From Pontederia crassipes (lineage: Eukaryota > Streptophyta > Magnoliopsida > Commelinales > Pontederiaceae): 64,000 bases of DNA. The translations under genes were made by a program, and so were the position numbers. The stretch is from assembly GCA_030549335.1 (NCBI GenBank), contig CM060189.1:54740953-54804952 (forward strand), given 5' to 3'. How positions within the stretch are numbered: the first letter of the stretch is position 1; each line of letters opens with the position of its first letter. The notes under the pieces are model-generated. The model did not search any database and had not been told where the DNA came from. It was given only the letters and a program-made list of their open reading frames with translations. This document shows, piece after piece, positions 1-10,239 of this stretch.

Positions 1-8
1 ATTGTACT

Positions 9-1913
9 TGTAACTCTCCCACATGACTTTCACGTGCTCAGAGTCGTCCCAAAGACGCTACACTATTTTATTAAAATTAATTGTGCGGAAAATGAACTCT
101 ATAAAATGCGGAAATAATAATAAGATCGTCTACAAGGAGCTAGAAATGTTCATGTCTCCACCATACTAAATATGCGGAAAATAAAAGCTAATCCAATAAT
201 CTAGTATGACTAAATCCTACACCATGTGCAACATTTCAATCATTGAGCTTGACCACCTGCATCACTATCTTCTAGCATCTCACCTGCATGAATCCAGATG
301 CAGGGGAAAACCTATGAGTATAAAAATACTCAGTACGTCGTCTAATCATAACAATATACAATAAATCAAAAGTGCTCAATAAATCAATATCAATAAGAAA
401 CGATAAACAATAGAGCAATAGGTTATATGACTAATCAATTAACGATTATCAATTAACAATTATGCCTGATCACTATGACGCTATCTGATTTAATGATTTC
501 AATTGCATACCAATATCAATGGTCATCGATCAATAACAATCTCAATTCAATTCGATGTGCGGAGGCAAAGCCAGTCAACGCCAACATCCAACTGACCATG
601 ATTCGATTCAATTCAATTCAATTTTCATTCAATTCAATTCAATCTTTGGAGTTATTCAATTCAATAGGGAGCGGTCAGTCAATTAAGGAAAACTCCTTGT
701 CTCTTTTATGTAGGTCAGTGGGAGATCAAATCATGGCAAGCCGCCCTCTAATAGTAGCGCTAACAATAGCTTCGTGATGGCGGGGGACCATGACCATCAT
801 AGGACAGTCATAACTTCCCTAAAAGATGACGTCTCAAAGATTTCGTGTGAGTTCCTGTGTAAAAGAGATTTTATCTTACCTCTCGGATTAGAGAAAAGAT
901 AAGCTTCCTATGATGAGAGGTGTGTCTTACCTTTCAAAGCGGAGAAAAGTGATGTATTGTAAAGAATTTCTTGCTTCCTCTATTTGAAACGAAAGAATGG
1001 TGTTTAGTAGAATATCTGACGGTCTCGAGGTCGAGAAGTCAAGGCGGGGACGTAGACCTAGGTGTGACCGAATCTCATCAACAAATCAAATCATCGTGCA
1101 CCTTGTGTTTGTCTTTCTCTCTCTCCTTTCTACCTTATTATATGTATGTGATATGATCGCTTTTGTGTTGGTTTAAATATTAACGAATCGATTTTAAGTT
1201 TTCGCGATGATTTTAACACCAATTCACACTCCCTCTTGGTACCTTGTGATCTTAGATTATTTATTTATGTCTATCATAATTAATTAATGTACCTATGGAA
1301 TTGTATGATTGTTATGAATGTTCTCGTACTAAAAGTATGATGACAATTAATTTTACATGTCTTACCATGCTTTCATATTATATGCATGGTGATAGATTAT
1401 TGTTATTGATTGACATGTAAAATTATATGTGAAGTATATGACATGCATATGTCTATTTTTCTATCATATGAAAACGAATATGCAAATCATGTAGTATCGT
1501 ATTTAGGATCATGGCATTGCACTGCATGACTTTTAAATACTCTAAACGGAAAACCTTCCACACTGAATCCGTACAGGTAACTAAAGTATGGATGATGTCG
1601 GTTCAGCTCATGACGAAAAAATTGCACAATGATCTAGGCTATAAAGAGTGATGATAATTTGGAGTCTTTTGACTATATTTTGAAAAGATGTTTTTAATAA
1701 TGGCTATTAGAGATATTTCCCGTTCTATAACGTGTTTGATTAAGTATTCTGCTATATTTGAAAGATTATTTAATTTAATTTTATTGGTTTAAGTTTTTGT
1801 TGCAATAGTTGAAAATCATATTTTTATTATGATTATGTAATAGCGAACTGGCTAATGCAGTTGAATGACCTAATTGTCCTTGACATTTGGGAATGAAATT
1901 TTATGATGTTACA
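9..1913 (-). mobile_element. Tekay/Del-like Ty3/gypsy LTR, solo
   Basis: Read on the minus strand this starts TGTAACATCATAAAATTTC and ends GGAGAGTTACA, the usual TG...CA form. About 300 bp before its 3' end it carries the sequence TACTGAGTATTTTTATACTC, a style I associate with plant Del/Tekay LTRs; that lineage call is from memory. No gag or pol lies next to it, so it looks like a solo LTR. The five flanking bases (attat and agtac in element orientation) do not match, so the original target duplication has been rearranged. A conserved 100-residue reading frame at 475-777 lies inside the LTR and consists largely of an FNSIQ-type repeat; I do not regard it as a gene. Confidence 0.7.
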
Positions 1914-2690
1914 ATAATATTTAATATTTTTATTTGATAGAGAGAAATATAAAAATATACATGTATAAACTTTTTTTAAACACATACAGATGTGCTCTAA
2001 TGTATCAAATGTATAAATATGATGCTAAATTTGAAAGTGCCCTTTATTTTCATAACTATATATTATAGTTAAGGTACAAATATTGAATTGTAGTTATGAT
2101 ATCTAACTTTATTTTCATATTATAGCTAAGGTACAAATATTGAATTTAACAAATATAAATAAACAACATTATGAATTTTTCATAATTAATTTCTAGATAC
2201 CATGATGATATTATAATAAAGTAATAATTATTTAAAAACAAAATTTTGAAAATATTGTAGTATATAGGATAACTATATCAACAAATATTGTTATGATATC
2301 TAATTTTAATTATTCCAACAACTAAATAATTATTTATATATTGTAAAAAATTAATAGAGTTAAGACATTAAATATTTAGTGCTAAGACTTCTTTTAGGTT
2401 AATGAATATGTAGAGCACCTCATTGCAGAGTGCTTATTTCTTATTAATTAATTAATTAATTATAATTTATGATTAAATTTCTTATTCTTAGATGAAATAA
2501 TATATATTTATTTGGATAATTTGATCATAAAAATATATCATCTAAGGTTAAATAAATTACAATATTTGAATTACTCATATTTGTTATCATAGTTTGATCA
2601 CGTCCATCCAATAATTCCATGATCTTGATTTAATCATTTTATTAATCTTATATATTACTATTTAATATATATTTTAAATTAATATATAGG
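1914..2690. repeat. AT-rich flank shared by both inverted arms
   Basis: This noncoding AT-rich sequence matches 30977-31752 in reverse complement. It includes a (TTAA)n-type run near 2443-2460. Diverged relatives of the same sequence occur in the opposite orientation near 37370-37730 and 38230-38470, so it belongs to a dispersed AT-rich repeat family. No reading frame or terminal structure identifies it further. Confidence 0.6.
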
Positions 2691-3662
2691 CATAGTGACT
2701 AGTGACGAGAGCAGGGAATCTATGATTGACCTACCTTAGCTTGTGTTCATGTTTCAGGTGAGGATGCAGGCGCTTTCGCTTTGGCGGGCCTATAATCGCG
2801 AGTGAATCCTTTGTGCCCAGAAACTACTACTTCACCTGATCGGCAATCCTGGATTCCTAGTGAAAACTACACCTTCATCTCGTGGGATCCCAGATCGCTT
2901 GAAGCTTCCTATTCGCCTTTCGGAGGGTCCCCGTTGATAGATAGGGGCAATCTCAAGGTAGACAGGACAAAGACTACTCTACGTCTTCTTTTCGTCCGAT
3001 TGAACCACCTGAAAACATCAAAGGGCTATGGTGACTCGCATTACTATATTTGTGTAAGGGCTCTTGCTTTCTCACTCATTGATCAAGGGAAGATCATCCA
3101 GACAGATTTTGGTTGGGCACTTGAAAGTTATCGCTTGAGATAAAAAACATATAAGTACAGAGCCCGGGGTCTGGGTCCATCTCAGTGCAGTAGGGGAGTC
3201 CTTTGTGTTGTGAGAATCTTTTCAAAATGCATTTGATCAAGAGGAAAGGATTGAACGACTGATCGACCAAGGTTCCAGTCCCTCCCAAAAAGTCGAACTT
3301 TCGGTCTACTCAGATAGGAAAGTCCAGCTCATGTTGAAGCTTCAGTCACAGGTGGGGCTCAAAGACAGGACAGGAATAGCAAATCCGCCAGGAAAGTGAG
3401 TCGCTTTATGCTCTTGAATATGACTCTCACTGGGCAATCAGAAATTCCTCACTTCATACAGTCGTAAGGCTTCCAAGTCTTATTAGTTCAACTGTCTGCC
3501 GCATGGGTGTGTATTTCATTAGTGTGATCTGGCAACTGAAATACATGGGCTATGGCTATCTTCTATTAGAAGCTATGCCCTTTAGAGTTTTTCTTCTATG
3601 TCGGACCCGGCGATTTCCGACAAGTCTTTCTGTATTTTGAGGGCAAGAAGCTCCACAAAAAA

Positions 3663-3735
3663 TGGAAATATACGAGATGATTAAGCAACCCATTCTCTCA
3701 CTTACCCAACTAATCAAGGATTTGGCTAACATTGT

Positions 3736-3766
<31 letters not shown>

Positions 3767-4187
3767 GCATGAGCAAATCTACACTCCTGCTCAGCAGCAG
3801 GAGCAGGCCGTTCTTTCGGCAAAAAGAGCCATTGATGAAATGACACAAAGTCTCTTAACTAAGCACAATTTCCCCCTATCCCGAATATCGAGGAATTAAC
3901 AACACACGTGATAGAACCAGAAAGGAACCTGAATTTCTTAATCGAAACATTAAAGGATCTTGCTTATTATGGCGCGACAAGTTCATTCTTCATTAGCACC
4001 ATCCGCCTTTTAGAACAACCGCCCCCTTTTGACAGCTATTGGATGTCATTTTTTATACCACCAGCTTCAAGAAGGGGGAGATCCGCAGCTTACTGCTCAC
4101 GAAAAGATATTCGACCTAGACTATAGTCAAGTCGCTTCGGAGTCACTTACAGCCGACTCAAAGCAGAATCGGGAAATCCTTTTCACT
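3663..4187 (+). pseudogene. Decayed coding sequence of unknown identity
   Basis: A frame opening MEIYEMIKQPILSLTQL at 3663 runs into the C tract as a proline run. Beyond the tract a different frame reads HEQIYTPAQQQEQAVLSAKR, and at about 3908-4055 another frame reads NFLIETLKDLAYYGATSS. After one more shift the sequence reads HQLQEGGDPQLTAHEKIFDL and then closes with a stop at about 4185. The residue mix looks like real soluble-protein coding sequence broken by frameshifts rather than random translation. I do not recognise the family. Candidates are a mitochondrial open reading frame or a retroelement structural protein. Confidence 0.35.
3738..3766. repeat. 29-base C homopolymer
   Basis: A perfect run of C flanked by TTG and GCATGAGC. 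On the minus strand it is a G29 tract and could form a G-quadruplex. It sits inside the decayed coding sequence and shifts or lengthens its frame. Its exact length may be unreliable, because such runs are prone to sequencing error. Confidence 0.9.
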
Positions 4188-5099
4188 TTTAGGTAGGGCC
4201 TTGGTCCTTGATTCGAGTCTCGTCGTGTAATGAAATCAAGTTTTCGATATTATTCCGCCTGGTCGAAGTACTTCTCTCTCGAAATAAGGTTCGTGGAATC
4301 ACTTCGGATCCACGCACGGAACTACGAAGGAAGAAGACAGCTATCCCACCTCCGGAAAAGGAACTATACAACCTCTGCTCGAACGTCAAAGCACGCTAGC
4401 CGTATAATTGAATCAATCTAAAACATCATTGGCTTATCTGCCCCACGCTTGCACAGCTTCAAATTAGATATGGTGCATCTCTAAGAGCTTATTATATCTT
4501 TAGTACAGATAGATCTTGCAGTATCTGCTCAACCACTATCCCACGGACAAAGAGCCCAACCCCAACAAGTGCTGGCTTAGTTCTAGAGAATGCATGTCCG
4601 CCATTTGATTTTCACCATTATCTTGGTTGTACTCGTCATGGTTATCGTCACATCATCTAGAATGCATGGCCCATGCGAGGAAGCACTCCATACAGTTCAG
4701 CCACGCTATAAGCCCCCCTTAATGCCGACTAAGGACAATATAACACATAAACTAAGGGCGGGAGGTGAGGGGTTCTTCTAAAAAGAATGAAATGAATGGC
4801 TTACACGATTGATGATCGGGCGTGAGAACTCTCCTCAACCGGATTTGACTATTTGACTGCAGTATGCCCTATCTAATTAAGTGCTTATGTGTGTGTTTTT
4901 TTTTTGTTTTCCTTTTCCTAAAGGCAGATCAAGGCTTGAATCGAAACTCTTCATATCCCTCCTACGGACCCTCCCCTCTCGGAACACAGCCCGAGCAAGC
5001 TAACCATTTGATGCCGAGTGGGCCACTCAAAGAAGAGGTTGTTGGCATTTTCCGCGGACTTGTTCTGAGGCAGATTCGGCTGGAGATAGGGACACTGAA

Positions 5100-5273
5100 G
5101 CGATGAGTCCGGATAAAATCCGCTACTGTTGACCCCTTCATTTCGTTCAATGGAATTGCTTTGGCCCATTTTTAGAAGTAATCGGTAAGAGCCAAAATAT
5201 ATTGGTGATGTCCCGAGGACGGAGGAGGATTTATGGGTCCGATCACGTCCATACCCCACGCCGCGAACGACCA
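5100..5273 (-). pseudogene. Ty3/gypsy integrase fragment
   Basis: On the minus strand this reads GMDVIGPINPPPSSGHHQYI, then LALTDYF, a stop, KWAKAIPL and then STVADFIRTH. This is the beginning of the integrase catalytic core of plant Ty3/gypsy elements, including the first catalytic aspartate in MDVIGPI and the second in LTDYF. About 58 codons survive, with one in-frame stop in place of the residue after LTDYF. No reverse transcriptase or LTR accompanies it, so it is an isolated shard inside the GC-richer block. Confidence 0.8.
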
Positions 5274-5651
5274 TGCTCAATTCTTACCGGCCAGATCCGA
5301 CGAGCGGAACGATGCACGACATAGGGTGGACCTAGTGGTTACCAAACCGCAGACCGAACATACTGGCAAGCAAGTATCCGCCCCTCCATGAAAAGCAGTC
5401 TTTTCGAAAGCGGATTCACTTCAAGTCCAAACCCATGGGAAGATCTACCTCTCACCCGGCTGAACCACCGGGTTCACTAGTTGCCAACAATTTCTAGTCG
5501 AATTCTTTTCTTGTAGTCTCGTTACGCAACACGACCTCCTTGGTTCCCTTCTGTCAGCCTTGATTTTATGGCTGGCTACACTATTGGGGTTAACATGGAT
5601 TCATTTCAAGCAAGCGGAGGCTCAAAAGCCGGAGCGCGCTAGGCCGACTCG

Positions 5652-6083
5652 AAATAAATGATAACTAATATTTTTAGATATAACTAATATATAAAACCAT
5701 ATATTTTATTAAAATATATATAATCTTAGTGTAATCAATTGTTATCCAAATAAAATTTAACCTAAGTACATAAAACTAAGTAAATAATTTTCATATAAAC
5801 ATATATATAAACAATTAAAAGTACATTATTTGTAACTATTATCTAAAACTTTGTTACAAGTATGTTTAAATTATTAATCTACTTTATTGACTAAAAGCAT
5901 TAATAAATGGTTATAAATATGAAAATAGACATATTTAAATTTGATATATTTACTTATATTATTTTCTAGGGAGGGTTAAAAAGAAAAGTCAATAACATAT
6001 AAATTTTTGTTTTAAAAAATATAATTATACGATAAGTTTTATTTTGTATCATCCCAACGGGGGATGCACGGGATACATACTAG
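5652..6083 (+). mobile_element. AT-rich tract with Helitron-like 3' end
   Basis: At 6050-6066 a hairpin is visible: CATCCC (6050-6055), a five-base loop, then GGGATG (6061-6066). It is followed 14-17 bases later by CTAG (6080-6083) and then T. A short GC hairpin shortly before a terminal CTAG/CTRR, inserted before T, is the classic 3' end of a Helitron. The body is AT-rich and noncoding, so this would be a non-autonomous element. The 5' end is not identified, and the left limit given is only the start of the duplication. Confidence 0.35.
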
Positions 6084-8662
6084 TAATAGTAATAATAAGT
6101 AACTACTACTCTTCTATTATCCAAAATTAAATCTAACATTTATATTGTCGTATGATAATCATTGAAGCTTGTATGCTAAAATTGTATTGTGAAACAATTA
6201 TGTTACTAAGTAATTTATTTTATTAATTTGTTTTATTAATATACATTTTCATATGCATACCTTAATTTTTTTAAAAAAATTGTCATATGTGTAACTCGTA
6301 ATGGGTACGTGTAATTCACCTGTATGTATACAAAATACATGAAGACTTCTAGCCATCGCATGAGTCATTGCAAGCGACAAATAATCCTATGATTCATGTT
6401 TGTAAACACACTTATATATACTTATTTTTTAAAAGAAAATTATCATACATGATAATCACAATGTGTAAGTGTACTCCATCCGCACCTATGCAACATATAT
6501 GAACACCTCCACATATCGTGCGGGTCACTACAAACGATAAAATGATCCCGTGATACATACCCATTTTATTACTACAAATATTATACTGTTTAAATTTAAA
6601 AAAAAAGCTTAAAGAAAGTGACCGCAGCCCCTTGCCACCTTGTGCGAGGGTGGTGCTGCTCTCCCACCCACCCAAAGAAGGAAAGGGCAAAAAAGGTGGG
6701 TGACAGTCCAAGGGGTGAGGGACGAAAATTAAATAGAAAATAATCAAGTGCAGTTTTCATTCTTCAAAGAAGAATTTTAAATAGAAAAATATTCACTAAG
6801 AAATAAAACAAGGAGAAATATTTATGCATAACACTAATGGATAAGAGAAAGGAAAATGAAAACCAGCGTCATTAACCAGCAAACACTACCCCTCCAACGT
6901 TATCCTATCAATATTTATGTTCACTATTTACAAGAAAAAGTTATGATCATGAAGGAGAAAATAACATATTTCTCCATGTCATTTATATATGATATAAAAG
7001 GCATGATCGTAAAACGAAGATGGAAAATTTTTATGCATCACACGTATTCATGCATTTACCTCCTCTCTCTTGCCTTCATGATCGCTAGAAAATAACACAA
7101 AAGGAGAAATTTTTATGCTTAGCGCTAAAGTTTAATATTGATGTGTGATGATCATTCTGAGAAGCGTGCTAAAATTATTTCATGTAATGTTAATTTATTA
7201 ATATATTTATAATTAATATATATTTTCATATCCGTATCTTACTTTTAAAAAAAATATCATACCTCATACTTGTAGCACCGGTACCTACGCAACATATATG
7301 AACACTTCTAGGCTTCACAAATCAATGCAAGCGAAAAATGATTCTGTTATGCATGTCAACCAATTTTGTTACTACAAATATAATTCTCTTTAAAATAAAA
7401 AAAATAAAAGGAAGTGACTGCACCCCATGCAACTTCTCCTCACCCATCCACCCAAAGAAGGTAAAGGCAAAAAGGTTGGTCGCCATCATAAGTGTAAAGA
7501 ATGAAAATTAAATAGAAAATAACCAAGTGAAGTATCGAAGAACATTAAATAGAAAAATATTCACTAGAAAGTAGCACAAAACAAGGTAAAATTTTTATGC
7601 TTAGCACTAATGAATAAGGAAAAGAAGAAAATAAAGCCAACATCATTAACCAGCAATAACTAAGATATCCCATCCAATCTATATTTATGCTCTACTTAAA
7701 AAGAAATCAACTTATGAAATGTTAACTTATTGCATATATTTATAATTAATATATATTTCCATATCCGTACTTTATTTTTTTTAGAAAAATAGTTGTAATG
7801 GATACCTATATTACACCCGTACTTACACATCATATATGAACACTTCCAAGCATCGCACGGGTATTGCAAGCTACAACTGATCCCATGATAATGGCGACCC
7901 ATTTTATTACTACAAATATTACTCTGTTTAATTTTTTTAAAAAAAAGCTAAAGTAGGTGGCCGCAGCCCCTCGGATACCTCAGGTGTGGATGGCGATTCT
8001 CCCCAGCCACCCAAAAAAGGCATGGGCAAAACGGTGGGTGGCCACCAGAGGGTGAGGGATAAAAATTAAACAAAAAATAACCAAGTGAAGTTTTCATTGA
8101 TCAAAGAAGAACATTGACTAAGATGGTTTATCCATCCAAAGGCATCCTATCTGTATCTATATTTATGCTTTCTATTTACAAAGAAAAGTTATGATCGTGA
8201 AGGAGAATCTACAGATATACTATGATCCTTCCTATTGATACAAAACTTTCAAATCAATTTAAAACATTGGAATACAAGGCTTCTTTCATAACAAGAACAT
8301 GTAACAAGATGGAGGAGAATAAAAGACACCACCATGCACAGGAGATCAACAACACATTTCTCATTATATATGATATCAAAGACATGATAGAAAAATGAAG
8401 ACAAAAAGTTCACAAACGAAATGCAAAACTAAAGGACAGGTAAGTATCACATGTATTCATGAATTTACCTCCTCGCTCTTGCCTTGATGATCACTAGAAA
8501 AGAACACAAAAGGAGAAATTTTTATGCTTAACGCTAAGGTTTGGTATTGATGTGTGATGATTCTTTTGAGAAGCTTCTATGCTAAAATTGTGTTGTGAAA
8601 CAATTATGATATTGATTATAATTTGATTTATGAAATGTTAAAACTTATTAATATATACATAA

Positions 8663-8831
8663 GGGTTGGAGATTGTGTGGACCCAAATGAGATCCACACA
8701 AATGGACTACCATTTATGTATAGATAAGATATAAAATCATTATAAATTTATTTTAAAAGATGTTTATCAAAAATCACATTCAATGGTAGGTCCACACATG
8801 TGGACCCATTTGTGTGGATCCACATATTCCC
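8663..8831. mobile_element. Tourist/Harbinger-like MITE, copy A
   Basis: The 169-bp element is bounded by TAA direct repeats (8660-8662 and 8832-8834). Its two ends are imperfect inverted repeats of about 50 bp built around GTGTGGACCC and ATCCACACAAATGG; the right end read in reverse gives GGGAATATGTGGATCCACAC. Size, lack of coding capacity, long terminal inverted repeats and a TAA target duplication fit a PIF/Harbinger (Tourist) MITE. The orthologous element is at 44556-44724. Confidence 0.7.
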
Positions 8832-9512
8832 TAAATCCATATATATATATATATTAATTAATATAATTTTCATATTCGTACCTTTTTAAAAAATGGTGGG
8901 TACCTATGCTAAACCTGTACCTACGCAACATACATGAACACTTTCAGGCATCACACGAGTCAATGCAAGAGAAAATGATCCCATGATACATGACGACCAA
9001 TTTAATTAGTACAAATATTATTCTATTTAATTTTTAAAAAAAAGATAAAGGGAGTGGCCGCAGCTCCATGTCCCATACAACCGTAGGTGAGGGTGATGCT
9101 GCTCCTGGCCCATCCATCCAAAGAAGGGAAGGGTAAAAAGGTTGTTGGTGGTCGTCCAAGGTGTAAAGGACAAAATTAAATAGAAAATAATCAAGTGATT
9201 TCATTGATTAAAGAAGAACATTAAATAGAAAAATATTCACTAGAAAAATAACACAAAACAAGGAGAAACATTTACACTTAGCGCTAGTGAATAAGGGAAA
9301 GAAAAAAAAATAAAGTCATCATCATTAACCAACAACTAACATCCTATCTATAGTTATGCTCTCCCGAAAAAGAAATCAACTTATGAACCAATAACTTATT
9401 GTCTATATTTATAAATAGTATATTATTGTATCCGTACTTTATTTTTTAAAAAAATTATCTGTACTTTATTGCACTCGTACGTACGTAACATATATGAACA
9501 CTTCCAAGCGGG

Positions 9513-10040
9513 TGCATGAATCATGCTTTGGGGGTAAATATGGGTAACTTTGACTTGGTAAGACATGTTTTAATAAAACCATATGGGCAGAGGCTCAAAA
9601 CGGATAATATATTACACAAGTGCAAGGATGTTACACACATATATATATATATATATATATATGCATGAAGCATGCCTTGAATTAGTTCCACGTATATAAG
9701 TCACGAAAGAGATGCTAAGTATATATGAGATTATGTCCTTGTTTAAGTGTGACATGTTTTGGGAATATCGTGCAAGCAAAGGTCCATAACAACATGATCA
9801 GGAATGTTACATATGATATCAGAGCCACTCCGCGTGAACCTTTATGCATTGTGGGATGCGATAACTCAACGAAAACGTTGAGTCCCCTAAAGGAGGAAGG
9901 ATGTATGAGACATGCCTTGAATTAATCTCACATATATAAGTCACGAGAGATATACTGGGCATATATGAAAACATGTTGTTCAGATGATGCTTTTTGAGAA
10001 AATCATGATATTGTTACATTCGTTGATCTGGAATGTTACA
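9513..10040 (+). mobile_element. TRIM with three LTR-like units, copy A
   Basis: Three LTR-like units each begin TGYATGA..CATGC and end ATGTTACA: 9513-9635, 9662-9811 and 9902-10040. After the second unit comes TGATATCAGAGCC (9814-9826), one base off the methionine-initiator tRNA primer site of copia-type elements. Before the third unit is a purine tract AAAGGAGGAAGGA (9889-9901), the expected polypurine primer. The space between the last two units is only 90 bp and noncoding. This is the layout of a terminal-repeat retrotransposon in miniature. The extra first unit, separated by an (AT)n run, suggests an LTR recombination or a second insertion. Confidence 0.65.
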
Positions 10041-10239
10041 TATGGCATTACACGTGTTACTGCTTACATGAGGACCAATTTTATTACTAAAAGTATTATT
10101 TTGTTTATTTTTTTTAAAAGGATAAGGATACCTTAAATGAGAGTGGTGATGCTCCCCACCCACCCACCCAAAGACGGCAAGGGCAAAATGTTGGGTGGTT
10201 GTGCGAGGGAGAGGGATAAAAATTAAATGGAAAATAATC

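Larger units (their letters stand above)
1..2690. repeat. Inverted repeat arm 1 (LTR plus AT-rich flank)
   Basis: This stretch is the reverse complement, with scattered substitutions and small indels, of 30977-33669. Homology starts at the window edge and stops at about 2690, just where the sequence turns GC-richer. The arm consists of a Tekay/Del-like LTR (9-1913) followed by about 780 bp of AT-rich flank. The eight bases before the LTR also resemble the sequence beyond the LTR in arm 2, so the inverted repeat probably extends past the left edge of the window. Confidence 0.85.
2691..5651. other. GC-richer foreign-looking block, possibly mitochondrial-derived
   Basis: Composition changes abruptly at both ends: AT-rich inverted-arm flank on the left, and the AT-rich start of the large direct duplication on the right. 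Inside, base composition is near balanced, there are no plant repeat signatures, and the texture resembles angiosperm mitochondrial intergenic DNA, which often carries retroelement shards. It holds a 29-base C tract, a broken reading frame of unknown identity and a gypsy integrase fossil. Copy B of the duplication has no equivalent block. I recognise no standard mitochondrial gene, so the organellar origin is inference. It could instead be an old gypsy element body. Confidence 0.45.
6084..10239. repeat. Long-period noncoding repeats of copy A
   Basis: No gene is seen here. Several modules recur at irregular spacing of about 0.55-1.1 kb. They are: a CACCCACCCAAAGAAGG-like module (about 6665, 7445, 8000, 9110, 10155); a module with TATATGAACACTTCCAAGC; a module ending AAAATTAAATAGAAAATAA; and a module GCATCCTATCTATATTTATG. 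They look like diverged higher-order relatives of the 460-bp array that follows. A MITE (8663-8831) and a TRIM (9513-10040) sit inside. Confidence 0.6.

Noticed and set aside
475..777. 100-residue reading frame conserved at 32821-33120 (minus)
   Set aside because: It is conserved only because both lie in copies of the same LTR. It is built from an ATTCAATTCAA repeat and has no domain.
4590..4781. 63-residue frame with a hydrophobic start in the foreign block
   Set aside because: It looked like a mitochondrial membrane protein start, but I could match it to no known subunit and it has no neighbouring support.
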